The notes under the pieces were generated by a model. The model saw only the letters and a program-made list of their open reading frames with translations. It was not told the origin of the DNA and made no database searches. The position numbers were made by a program, and so were the translations under genes. 64,000 bases of DNA, taken from Bettongia penicillata ogilbyi (lineage: Eukaryota > Chordata > Mammalia > Diprotodontia > Potoroidae). Shown here piece by piece: positions 12,151 to 22,270 of the stretch; the first letter of the stretch is position 1, and the number at the start of each line of letters is the position of its first letter. The stretch covers positions 3,736,273 through 3,800,272 of the forward strand of contig JAJHZJ010000419.1 in the NCBI GenBank assembly GCA_023548195.1. The letters are read 5' to 3'.

Positions 12151-12586
12151 AACTCAGTTCACTTTTCTCATAATTTAATGACAGAAGTTTTTGTTTGTTG
12201 AGTTTTTTTCTTTATGCCTTTAATTTGTGTTTTTCAGGACCTGTAACACAATATCTAAAATCTAATGAATATAATCTAAAGAACAGAAAATGGATGGTAT
12301 CATTTATCAAAATAAAAAATTAATGGGGCATGAGTTAAAATGAGGCACCAGGGAGGGGTTACTCATTCCCCCAGTGTCAGAATCTGTGACGCACAAATTT
12401 TCCAGAGGTTTATACTTGTGACCTCTATTATGTCTGCCTTCTGGCAGCCTCTGGTGCTTGGTTTAAATAATCCATGTTGGAGAAAACATATTCTTTAGAT
12501 GAATAGAGCTGGAATATTTGGAGTTTGCTCTCATAACTGAGCTGTGCTGTAGGACTTATGCTCCCTCTGTTTATTTTGTGTTGCAG

Positions 12587-12740
12587 TTCATTATGCTGAC
12601 ATACGTTTTCATGTTGGCCTGGCTTGGAGTCACAGCTTTTACCTCTCTGCCTGTTTACATGTACTTTAACATGTGGACCATCTGCCGAAACACCACATTA
12701 ATGGAAGGAACAAATCTGTGCTTGGACCTTCGTCAGTTCG
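12587..12740 (+). CDS. GPM6A: GPM6A coding exon (residues 130-181, part)
   Basis: GPM6A is a four-pass proteolipid-family (PLP/DM20/M6) glycoprotein of neuronal membranes that promotes filopodium and neurite growth. This exon encodes the third transmembrane segment (from FIMLTYVFMLAWLGVTAF, residues 130-147, to about 156) and the first half of the large extracellular loop. The loop part carries Cys162, Cys174 and the N-glycosylation sequon NTT at 164. The exon is preceded by a T-rich stretch ending TTGCAG (12581-12586) and followed by GTAAGT. It is 154 bp, 51 codons plus one base, so it ends in phase 1 and supplies the first G of Gly181. The predicted residues differ at only four positions from the human sequence as I remember it (for example Val136 and Met158). 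Exons for residues 1-129 are not seen anywhere upstream in the window. Confidence 0.97.
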
Positions 12741-12946
12741 GTAAGTAAAATGCTAGATTCCTCTTGACTGGCAGCAGTCTAAACTGTTGCTAGAAAACAT
12801 TCTACGTAGTAGTTAATGACTGGCACTTAGGAACTATTCGTACTTTGCTTCTACTCAGATAAATTCATTAAGTATGCCATTGACTTTTAACACATCCCCT
12901 TTAAAACTAATGGAGCAAGGCTGAGGGGCCAGCTAGAAATCACTTC

Positions 12947-13750
12947 CAGGGTCCAGGCTGGGAAGGCAGAGGGTGTGGGGTCTGCTCACCATGGCCATGG
13001 ATGAGGACAGGCTGCCTGTGATGGGATCAGGCATAGACCTGACCAAGGTGCTAGCAATTCTATGTAAAAGAACTGTTGCGTTTCTTGTGATATCCATGGT
13101 ATAGTTCCTCAGCTTTCTCTTTGGATCCAACAAATTGAAACAATTATCAATATTTTGGATATGAAGCTATCATCTATTCCAGGTCTAGAAGATATCACAT
13201 TTGAAATATCAACTGCAAATGTTAACGGTGTTATAAATGGTCCTGAAGTCCCCTCAAGTCAACAGTCATTTCTGTCTCCTCAATGTGGGCAAAACAGATA
13301 TAAGATACTGGAAATATAAAGCAGCAGGAGAAAATTTCTTAACTGTAACCAAGGATCCAAACTATGCTAGATATCTCAAAATAGTTCAAGTGGGTCTTCT
13401 TGTGATGGCAGTGAGAAGTAAAATGATATCTGAAGTACTAGACCCAGATATTCTTGAGAAGCCAGACACCCTAGTGCCTGATGGGACAGGTGAAGCAAAT
13501 GCCAAAGAAAGTTCATATAATAAATCTTTTAGTGACTGAACTTCATGTTGACCGTACATAATTTATATATCCATATTATTGATAGATAGATTCTTTGGGA
13601 TATTTTTATAGTTTATATGCTATAAACCTAACATGAAATCCATTTCAATTACATTAGAGGGTAACAACTTTCAGAGATCACCTCTCTTACAAAATATTTA
13701 CTAGGCTAAGATATTTTAGCTTTTTATAATCACAAGTTGAAAAAAAATTG
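12947..13750 (+). pseudogene. WASHC3: Processed pseudogene of WASHC3 (CCDC53), WASH complex subunit 3
   Basis: An intronless, broken copy of the mRNA for WASH complex subunit 3, a small coiled-coil protein of the endosomal Arp2/3-activating WASH complex. From ATG at 12997 it reads MDEDRLPVMGSGIDLTKV and KRTVAFL, the N-terminus of the family. About 24 codons are then damaged or missing, with an in-frame TAG. The coiled-coil piece LSLWIQQIET...ILDMKLSSIPGLEDITFE follows in another frame. After a further frameshift (before about 13335) come the C-terminal pieces TVTKDPNYARYLKIVQVG, AVRSKMISEVLDPDILEKPD and SFSD, with the stop at 13537-13539. Upstream GC-rich sequence from about 12947 looks like 5' UTR. 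About 200 bp of AT-rich 3' UTR may end at the A-run near 13741. No introns, two or more frameshifts and a stop mean it is dead. It lies in the same orientation as GPM6A. The parent gene is elsewhere. Confidence 0.93.
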
Positions 13751-13865
13751 TCATCTCCATTTGTGAAAATTTTCTATAGTGACTAATCTGAATTGTGTCT
13801 GACCCACAAATGAATTAATATCCAGTCACACAGCCAGCCAAAAATTATTTCTGTTTTAAAAATGC

Positions 13866-14552
13866 TTCCAGAGCTCTTAGCCCTGGTGAGCTGAGATGGT
13901 AAGTGGGTCAAACACTGATCAGAAGGAGATTACTGGGGTCACTTTGCTAACATTGAGGCAGAATTCTGTTGCTTTGTTCATATTCAGGTGTAGGTCACAC
14001 TCCTGGGTGGCAGTCCTACAGTGAGGAGGAGCGCAAGCATTGCGGAGCTTGCAGTAGCAGTGGAGGGGGGATCCTCCTCACTGTTCTCGAGCAGAAAAGA
14101 GTGCTTGTGGTCACTCACAGACCAGAGCACAGTCCAGGAGACTAGGAATCACCCCTCCTTAGAGCAGACCACCTTGGAAAAACTGAAAACATAAATCTTC
14201 ATGAAAACAGATGCACAAAATCCCTACATCTTTGGACAGTGCCACCCTAAACCCTGAAAACAGAGCCCTGTGTTAATGAAAAGTTAAAAGTCAAGTGATA
14301 GTCTGTGAAAATGAGCAAATTATGGAAAAACTCTTACTATAGAAAGTTACTTTCATGACAACGAAGGTCAAAAGCACACTCAGAAGAAGACAACAAAGTC
14401 AAAACTTCTCTATCCAAAGTCTCCAAGAAAGATATGAATTGGTCTCAGGCCATGGAAGAGCTCTAAAAGGATTTGGAAAAGCAAGTAAGAGAAGTAGAGG
14501 AAAAATTGGGAAGAGAAATGAGAGCAATACAAGAAAATCCTGGAAAACAAGA
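13866..14552 (+). mobile_element. L1/half-L1 fragment A: partial 5' UTR and start of ORF1
   Basis: Begins abruptly with CTTCCAGAGCTCTTAGCCCT, parallel to 52373 in another copy. It passes through the 5' UTR and enters ORF1, where SIQSLQERYELVSG and an EEKLGREMRAIQEN-like coiled coil can be read with frameshifts. It stops after about 70-90 codons, where a second 5' UTR begins. See the next entry for the downstream duplicate. Confidence 0.8.
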
Positions 14553-16810
14553 ATGCTCCTGGGTGAACCTGAAGCAGGCCTCAAGGGACCAAGTCACTGG
14601 CAGCTGTTGTAGTTTCTAGACTTCTCAACCCACAAATGCCAAAGAAGATCAGCAGGAAAGATCTGTCCAACCTGGATGAGAGAGGAGCATAATCCAACTC
14701 TCACCCCAGCATGCTGAGTGGTGGTGGTGAGGGTGGGAGCAATGGCTGCTTCCAGACCTTTCAGCCCACAGAAGGTGAGAGGATCAAGCAACTGATCAGA
14801 AGGCAATTGCAGGGATCTCTTTACTGGTGCTGAGGCAGGATTCTCTTGCTTTGCCCATGACTGGATCTCGGTTGCAGTCTTGGGGTGGCAGTCCTGGGAC
14901 GATAAGGAGCATGAGTGTGAGAGAGATTGTGACTGTGGTGGTGGTGGAGAGAGACTCCTCCTCACAGTGCCAAAGCAGAAAAGAATGCTTGTGGTCACAG
15001 AACAGAGCACAGACCAGGAGAGGAATAAAAAAATCTTCTTTGATCATATGACCTTGAAAGAATGGAAAATTTATAAGTCCCTTGAAATATCTCTTTAAAC
15101 AGCTTCACAAAACCTCTGAAGCCTGGGACAGTACACCCTTCACACTGGAAGCAGAGTCCTACCTTAACAAAGATTTAAAAAGTAAAGTAATTGACTGGGA
15201 AAATGAGCAAACAGCAGGGAAAAAAAATCAGACTAAAATCTTACTTTGGTGACAAAGAAGATCAAAATATACAACCAGAAGAAAACAACAAAGTCAAAAC
15301 TTCTACATCCAAAGCCTTGAAGAAGAATGTGAATTGGTCTCAGGCCATGGAAGAGCTCAAAAAGAATTTTGAAAATCAAGAGAAGTAGAGGAAAACTTGG
15401 GAAGAGAAATGAGAGAGATACAATAAAATCATGAAAATGAGTCAACAGCTTGCTAAAGGAGACCCCCAAAAATATTGAAGAAAACAACACCCTAAGAATA
15501 GATTAGCCCAAAAGGCAAAAGATATCCAAAAAGTCAATGACAAGAAGAATACCTTAAAAAGCAGAATTGGCCAAATGGAAAAGGAGCTCCAAAAGCTCAC
15601 TGAAGAAAATAATTCCTTGGAAATTAGAATGGAGCAAATGGAACCTGATGACTTTATGAGAAATCAAAGAAAATTATCAAACAAAATCAAAAGAATGAAA
15701 AAATAGAAGACAATGTGAAATATCTCATTGGAAAAACTGACCTGGAAAGGAGGGATAATTTTAAAATTATTGAACTACCTGAAAGCCATGATCAAAAAAA
15801 GAGCCTAGACATCATCTTTCAAGAAATTATCAAGGAAAACTGCCCTGCACTGAAAGGAATCCACCACTGATCTCCTGAAAGAGATCCCAAAAGGAAAACT
15901 CCTAGGAATATTGTAGCTAAATTCGAGAGTTCCCAGGTAAAAGAGAAAATATTACAAGCACTCAGAAAGAAACAATTCATGTGTTGTGAAAACTCAGGAT
16001 AACACAAGACTTAGCAGCTTCTACTTTAAAGAATCAGACAGCTTGGAATATGATATTTCAGAGGGCAATGGAGTTAGGATTACAACCAAGAATCACTTAC
16101 CCAGCAAAACTGAATATAATTTCTGAGGGGAAAAAATTCAGTGTGATAGATGACTTTCAAGTATTCTTGATGAAAAGATCAGAGCTGATTAGAAAATTTG
16201 ATTTTCAAAAATTTACAGACTGAAGAGAACATAAAAAGGTAAAAAGAAAAAGGAATTCATAAGTAACTTAATAAGGTTAAACTGTTTACTTTTCTGCATG
16301 GGAAGGTGATATTTGTAATTCCTAAGACCTTTCTCGTTATTAGGGCAGATAGAAAGGGTTTATATAGACAGAGTACACAGATATGAGTTGAGTATTAAGC
16401 AGTGATATCTAAAAAAAAAATTAAGGAGTGAGAGAAGTATGTACTGGGAGAAAAGGGGAAGCAAAGTGGGGTAAATTATCTCACTTCAAAGAGGCAAGGA
16501 ATAGCTTTTACAGTGCAGGGACAAAGGGAGAGGAACCTTACTCTCATCAAACTCGACTGGGTGTAGAAATCTATCTTACCCTGCAGGAATGTAGGAGAGG
16601 AAAGGAATGAGTGAAGGTGACTGGGCTGATAGAAGGGAGGACAGATTGGGGAAGGGAGTAGTCAGAAGCAAAACACTTTTGAGGAGGGACAGGGTGAAAG
16701 GATAGAGAGAATAAAATAAGCAGAGGAACTTAAGTTTTAAAGGCAAACAGTGAAAATATGCAATGAATGTACAATGATGGAGGAAAATACAGCTAGGAAT
16801 AGTAAATGTG
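14553..16810 (+). mobile_element. L1/half-L1 fragment B: 5' UTR, decayed ORF1 and post-ORF1 spacer
   Basis: Restarts in an earlier part of the 5' UTR (CACTGGCAGCTGTTGTAGTT; compare CTGGCCACTGTGGCAGTTTC at 52193). It then repeats the portion already present in fragment A (15121-15460 parallels 14230-14550). ORF1 starts at ATG 15203 (MSKQQGKKIRLKSYFGDKED) and runs with several frameshifts to about 16222. Visible are the coiled coil, 'LERRDNFKIIELPESHDQKK' (RRM region) and the CTD. From 16250 to 16760 is the purine-rich spacer starting AACTGTTTAC, also found after ORF1 at 61858. Confidence 0.85.
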
Positions 16811-17850
16811 AAAAAACTTTTGAAGCAGATTTCTCTGATAAAGACCTTATTTCTCGAATATATGGAGAACTGAGTTAAATGTATAAAAATAAGAGCTATT
16901 CCCCAATTGATAAATGATCAAAAGATAAGTTCAGTTTTCAGGTGAAGTAATCAAGCCTGTCTATGGCCATATTAAAAAAAATGCTCTTAACTCACTATTG
17001 ATTGGAGAAACGCACATTTAAAATGGAATTAACAAATGAGGTACACTACTTCGTACTGACAGATGTTGGAGGAGATGTGGGAAAAATGAGACATTAATGC
17101 ACTATTGGTAGAATTGTAAACTAATTCAATCATGCTGCAGAGTAATTTGGAACTATGCTCAAAGTGCTATAATAAAAGCATACATGTCCTTTGACCTAGC
17201 AATACCACTACTAGTTCCATATCCCAGAAAAGATTTTAAAAAATGAGAAAAGGTTCAATATGTATAAAAATATTCATAACTGTTCATTTCTGGGAGAAAA
17301 GAATTAAAAATTGAAGGGATACCCATCAATTGTAGAATGGCTGAACAAGTTATGGTATGTGATTAGGATGGAATACTATTGTATTCTAAGAAATGATGAG
17401 CAGGATGCTTTCAGAAAAACTTGGAAAGATTTGCATGTGCTGATGCAAAATGAAATATAGTGTGTACAAAGTAACAACAGTAATGTAAGATCACTTGTGA
17501 ATGACTTAGCTATTCTCAGCAATATAACAATGCAAGACAACTATGAAGGACTTGTGATGAAAAATGCTATCCATCCTCAGAAAAAAGAACTGAGGGTGTC
17601 TGAATACAGATTGAAGCATACTTTTTTACTTTATTTTTCTTGAGTTATTTTTTGTCTATGTTCTCTTTCAGAAGATGATTAGTATGGATATGTTTTGCAT
17701 GACTACCCAAGTGTAACTATATCAAACTGCTTGCCTTCTCAATGAAGGAGGAGGAAGGAAGGGAGAGAAGTTGGAAATCAAAGTTTTAAAAAACAAATGT
17801 TAAAAATTGTTTTTATGTGTAACTGGGGAATTTCTTTTAAATAAATGAAG
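16810..17850 (+). mobile_element. L1 ORF2 3' end and 3' UTR
   Basis: From GAAGCAGATTTCTCTGATAA on, this is the C-terminal part of L1 ORF2. Landmarks are CCCAATTGATAAATGATCAA (16901), AATGAGGTACACTACTTCGT (17035) and TGTTGGAGGAGATGTGGGAA (17065). The 3' UTR ends with TTAAAAATTGTTTTTATGTG and an A-rich tail near 17850. The endonuclease and reverse transcriptase parts of ORF2 are absent between the spacer and this piece. The element is therefore internally deleted or a composite of two insertions. Confidence 0.85.
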
Positions 17851-17929
17851 AAACAGTAAAAAATTGAGGCCTAGATAGATGAAACAACTTGCCAGTACTG
17901 CATCCTTTAGAGTGCATGCATGCAGTAGA

Positions 17930-18115
17930 GTGTAATAGGAAAAGGCCTGGAACTGAATTCACAAGCAGAGCTGGATCTTAATTCTTAAACTAGTTCTTAC
18001 TTTCTTTCTCACTTACTTTAGTAATGTCAGAATTAAAAATAATGCTTACTAATTGTATGATCCTGACCACTTAACCTTTCTCAGGCTCCAGTTTCTTTAC
18101 ACAGCTAATCCTCAA
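17930..18115 (+). mobile_element. MIR fragment, sense
   Basis: GAAAAGGCCTGGAACTGAAT, then TGATCCTGACCACTTAACCT, then CAGGCTCCAGTTTCTTTACA are in MIR order. Confidence 0.55.
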
Positions 18116-18514
18116 CTTTGGCTGGGATAACCTTCCTAGTAAGCAGTATAGAAGTAAAAAATGCAAATGCCAATAAAAAGAGGGAGTTAGGTACCCACAA
18201 CTGCCAAAGATAGTAATCTCACTCTAGAGATTGATGAAAATGCACATTTTCCTGAATACAATTTTTTTTACTGAACATTAATTCTGATATGTGCTTTTCC
18301 TAACAGTAACCATTAAATAACTGATAAAATGCAGTACACAAAATAAAATTTCTAGCATGCAAAACATTTTTTTCATTACTAGTAATTCCATAGCATTCTG
18401 TGACCTTTTATGTTAACATCTCAATAAAAAAAGCCTGTTGATTTCAGATGATATTAACTTTTCATAACTCAGGAAATCTACTGTGCCATCAATCTTGTAT
18501 AGGAAATAAAATTC

Positions 18515-18780
18515 TTAAAAAGCTAAAACAGTTTTTAACTTGAAACTTACATTCCACCATGTTGGAAAGCACTGTGAGGGCATTGGACTGTATACTATAC
18601 TTTTCTCCTTTTCGTAGATATAACAAATTATCAATTCATTAACACCAAACTTGCAGCTCACAGCAATAGCAGACATTCTGGCACAAAGTTTATCCAATGC
18701 CTTTATTTTCTCGTGAAGCCACATCACTAACTTTCCACGCTTGGATTTAGAACTGAAAGGACTTTCACCCTGGGGGCATA
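18515..18780 (-). pseudogene. Tigger/pogo-type transposase remnant (helix-turn-helix region)
   Basis: The minus strand from about 18780 reads through basic residues (SPFSSKSKRGKLV) into EKIKALDKLCARMSAIAVSC, then KFGVNELIICYIYEKEKSI. This is the CENP-B/Tigger N-terminal helix-turn-helix, whose family pattern is 'EKlkvLDkl..GmsiaaVarhFGVNESTiryIkknEk.Ir'. The DDE catalytic domain is missing and the frame ends at about 18515. It is a fossil DNA-transposon fragment. A domesticated gene is unlikely because it is short and starts without context. Part of the match could be chance, but the FGVNE...YI..KEKSI spacing is characteristic. Confidence 0.72.
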
Positions 18781-18798
18781 ATTACAACATAAAACTAG

Positions 18799-18839
18799 AG
18801 TTTTAAAGGCAAACAATGAAAATATGCAACGAATGTACA
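18799..18839 (+). repeat. 41-bp direct repeat, copy 2
   Basis: Matches 16733-16773 at 39 of 41 positions (differences G/A and T/C), both on the plus strand and 2,066 bp apart. The intervening DNA includes the L1 ORF2 3' end. Confidence 0.9.
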
Positions 18840-19289
18840 GCAAGTTCTTTACTTTACAATGGTAGAGCAAACAAGACCAGTGAAATGCCTAGTAGAATAC
18901 CAACTGCTCGAAAAACTTGTGCTCATTGCACCTCACATTTTTTTTCTATTGCACATAGTTGCAAATGTGTGTAGCTGTCAACATGAAATGAAAATGAGAT
19001 TACTAATAAAATCACGTGAATGTTGAAGTCCCAAAAGTTAAACGTGAAAATGCTATATAAAATGGGAGTAAGACAATTCACCTCAAAGAATTACTCTAGG
19101 TCAAACATAAGACTTTAAAAACTTCAAGGTGATATACAAATGTTTGCTATTATTACAGACTCACTGCTTTGAATAATTTCTGTGTTCCACTAGGTTATGT
19201 GTAGGACTGCCAGTCAATCTGTGAATGGGCAGATGTGGAGGGCTCACTACACATATGCCCTGAATTCAGAAAGTGTGTTTAAAATCTTT

Positions 19290-19420
19290 GTTCTGTCACT
19301 CACTGGTTGTGGGACTTCTAATCAGATCAATTAAATTTTCTGAGCCTCAGTTTCCCTTTTTGTAAAATGAGAAACTGAATTAGAAAATATCTTAAGAGTC
19401 CTGCCAGCTGTAACATTCTT
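19290..19420 (+). mobile_element. MIR fragment, sense
   Basis: TTCTGTCACTCACTGGTTGT, then GAGCCTCAGTTTCCCTTTTT, then TAAAATGAGAAACTGAATTA. Confidence 0.75.
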
Positions 19421-19519
19421 CATCTCTGTATTCCCCCCCAAAAGGTGGAGACTGCAAATCATTAGGATTTCTCATCCAAGAAGAGATCATAGACCCCCTT
19501 AGTTTTATAAATCAATATA

Positions 19520-19795
19520 CTCTGTTACTCAAGGTCATACAGGTACCTACTATGTGCCAGACCTTGTCCTGAATGCTTTAAATATTATTTCATTGGATCC
19601 TCACAGCAGTCCTGTGAAGTAGGTGCTATTATCATCAGCCCCATTTTATATTTGATGGAACTGAGACAGAGGTTAAATGACTTGCCCAGGGTCAGTCAAA
19701 CCACTAGGGAATGTCTGAAGATGGATCTGAATTCTGGTCTTCCTGGCTCCAGGCCTGCTGCTCTATCCATTATGTTATCTTCACTGCCTGAAAGA
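19520..19795 (-). mobile_element. MIR, antisense, nearly complete
   Basis: Antisense order is clear: ACTATGTGCCAGACCTTGTC, TTTCATTGGATCCTCACAGC, AGTAGGTGCTATTATCATCA, AAATGACTTGCCCAGGGTCA, then a degenerate tRNA head at the right end. Confidence 0.82.
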
Positions 19796-20406
19796 ATACT
19801 GATATTAAAATGATGGGTCTTTGTAGGGAAAAGGTTGGGCTCAGATATAACTATGCATTTTATGCAGCATTAGCAGTTTTAATATTTACTTCATAGGGTT
19901 ATGGTAAAGAAAGTACTTCTATACTTTGAAACCTATATGAATGCATTCTACACGTATCCATTTTAGTTGTTTGCTCTTTCACATGAGGCCTATACTTTTT
20001 TTTAGAATAAATTTGTGATCAGTTCTTGATTCCAGCTTGGATTCCCTCTGTTGCTCAGCATTTTTGAAAATATCTCCCACTCCCTGCCCTCCCCCACTTC
20101 ACAATCCTGTTGATAACAGCTGAAGATATACAAATTTATTTTAATGCAATATGATGAAAACATAATTAGAAAGGTAAGTCTGCTGTTAGAAAATAAATTA
20201 TTCACTCCAAAGCCAAAGATGAGTTGGTTTTATATTATACATTGTTTTGTTTTACATTATTCATTTGTTTTACATTTTACATTTATGCTACTCTGTTGTT
20301 GTTTTCCCATCCAGTATGGAAATTAAGTGTTAATTCTGGGTGTTGTATGTCAGTCTGTACTGTGAGTCAAAATAGAGGTACCTCTCTCTATGTATATCCT
20401 GCATAA

Positions 20407-20580
20407 TTATGCTGTCAAACTTAAATAGAAAGAGATCCCTGCTGACTGTATATTAATTTAGAAAACCTCAAATTAACATCATCTATGTTGTACTGTATTT
20501 TTATTTTTTGTTAAATATTTCCTGATTGCATTTTAATCTGGTTCTGTCAACATGGGCTGCTGGTAAGTTTGACATCTTTG
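20407..20580 (-). mobile_element. hAT-like MITE, copy 1
   Basis: A 174-bp unit with inverted ends: CTGTCAAACTTAAATAGAA at the left and AAGTTTGACATCTTTG at the right. The body (TTAACATCATCTATGTTGTA, TTTTGTTAAATATTTCCTGA) matches the reverse complement of 48166-48361. The CAGxGxTGTCAAA-type ends suggest a hAT non-autonomous element. The superfamily is an inference. Confidence 0.72.
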
Positions 20581-20689
20581 CTCTATAGGGCATTAGAGAA
20601 AGGATGCTTTTGTCAAGAAAGGTTTTCTGGAGAAATACTAAGTCTGACCAGCAAGTATTTTTAGAGTTAGGGATGACCTGGAAGAATCA

Positions 20690-20825
20690 CAGGGGGCACC
20701 TAAAAAAACCCTATCTAATTCCTTTTGCTAATTTTCTAAATGAGGAAACTGAGCCCTACAGAGATTAAAGGACTTGATAAAAGCTACCTCCATAGTAAAT
20801 TGGAAGCTGGAATGCAGTCCTGGAG
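20690..20825 (-). mobile_element. MIR-like fragment, antisense
   Basis: AATGAGGAAACTGAGCCCTA, then AGATTAAAGGACTTGATAAA. Confidence 0.6.
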
Positions 20826-20844
20826 CTTTGAATGTATATGAAAA

Positions 20845-20998
20845 TGTTAATGAGAGACAGTTACTGGCTGTGTGACCCTGGACATCTGTTAACTTCTCTC
20901 AGCCTCCATTTCCTCATGTATAAAGTACGGATACTTCACAGCATTTTGTAAAGTTCAAATAAGACAACCTAAGTCAAGTGCTTTGCTACCCTTAAGGA
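20845..20998 (+). mobile_element. MIR, sense
   Basis: TTACTGGCTGTGTGACCCTG, then CAGCCTCCATTTCCTCATGT, then GTCAAGTGCTTTGCTACCCT. Confidence 0.75.
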
Positions 20999-21014
20999 AG
21001 TATAAAGCGCATAT

Positions 21015-21084
21015 TGGTGGTGGTGGTGGTAGTAGTAGTAGCAACAGTAATAGCAGTAGTGGTACTAGTAGTAGTAGTAGTAGT
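21015..21084. repeat. Compound (GGT)n/(AGT)n triplet microsatellite
   Basis: A GGT run changes into AGT, then an interrupted AGC/AAC/AGT stretch, then six AGT units. It lies in the GPM6A intron just after a MIR tail. Confidence 0.95.
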
Positions 21085-21324
21085 TCTGTGACCAAGGTCA
21101 AGTCATGAAGACTCACTTTCTTCATCCATAAAACACAGACACAAGTTCTTGTGTCACATATGTTGCCCATGTGAGGAAACATAGTAAGCCTTAAATTAGC
21201 CCCTAAATGTGAGCTCTCCTGCTGCACAGCAGCCTGACAGAGCTGTTTGATAAAGGGCAAACAATAGGGTAACTCCTCAAATCAAACCAACAAGCACCTG
21301 TTAACACTTATATAACAGGCACCT

Positions 21325-21545
21325 CACAGGCTATTGTTGTGTTTGTCCTTGATTTTCGAGGAAAACCATGTCATCAGAGAAATGATGACATGACTTGACC
21401 TTGTCTGTATTTTAAGCGAGGGAGGGCTGTGCAGGTCACCAGCCTCACTTCTCCTCTGGAGCCATCTGAATCCAGTGACCAGGTATTCATCAGGATGACT
21501 GGAGATGACCCAGGGTGCAGTGGGGGACCTTGGCCTTTTCAGGTA
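21325..21545 (+). mobile_element. Dispersed SINE-like repeat, copy 1 (family name not known)
   Basis: TTTTCGAGGAAAACCATGTC, then AGAAATGATGACATGACTTG, then GTCACCAGCCTCACTTCTCC and CCATCTGAATCCAGTGACCA. The same text in the same order is at 45520-45690, so it is an interspersed repeat. Confidence 0.8.
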
Positions 21546-21864
21546 TTCACTTAGAAGGAGATAACACCCATTGAGTGAATAGACCTCTTTAAGAAGTAGT
21601 CAAGGAATGGCCCTTTTAATGGGCAAGAGAAAAAAAATAACTAAATGAAACTGGGAGGGAAAGAGAAACTATTACTATTAATAATCACTCTAAGCCAGCC
21701 ATTAAGTGAAAATTGGCCACTGAAAATGAAAAGCATTTTCACCAGGGGTCCCACCATGGGCTCTGCCTGAAACTGAGGCCTAGAGTGTCTAATGAACATG
21801 TACTGGTCAATCAGCTCTCTGGCACTCAGTTTCCTTTAGAGTCACATGAAGTGCTTGGACTCCA

Positions 21865-22270
21865 AGGCTAAGCACCTGGGATGCAAGGAAAAGCAAAAGA
21901 TAATCTCTTTTCTCAAGAAGTTCACACTCCGATGGAAGAGACATCATAGAGATAACTAAGTACAAACAAGACATACAGGATAGATTGGAGACCATCTCCC
22001 AGTGGAGGCATGAGCAGTAAGAAGGACTGAAAAGGACTTCTTGAGAAGATAGGACTCAGACTTGAAGGAACTTAAGAGAGCCAGAGGGTAGAGGTAAGGA
22101 GAAAGGTTCCAGGTATCAGGGAGGAACAGCTGCTGGAAAGATCTGAAAAGAGTCTACACAAATATATAAAAAATTAAATGGCAACTATTAAAAGAATGTG
22201 CAAGCCTGACTCTTGTGCCTTCTTTGCACATAGTAGGAGACTCATGAAGTCTGGTTGAGTTGAATTCAAT
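21865..22270 (+). repeat. Old dispersed repeat, 'CAGGCACTGTGCTAAGC' family, partial
   Basis: Starts in CTAAGCACCTGGGATGCAAG and continues TCTCAAGAAGTTCACACTCC, ACAAACAAGACATACAGGAT and AGGACTCAGACTTGAAGGAA. This matches the body of the family represented at 24640, 34320, 43005, 46985 and 63480. I cannot name the family with certainty. Confidence 0.6.

Noticed and set aside
1..12586. Search for GPM6A exons encoding residues 1-129
   Set aside because: No segment encodes the expected N-terminal transmembrane pieces next to splice sites. The exons are most likely upstream of the window.
16733..18839. 41-bp direct repeat as an L1 target-site duplication
   Set aside because: It is too long for a typical duplication, and the second copy is not preceded by an A-rich L1 tail. 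It is kept only as an unexplained repeat.
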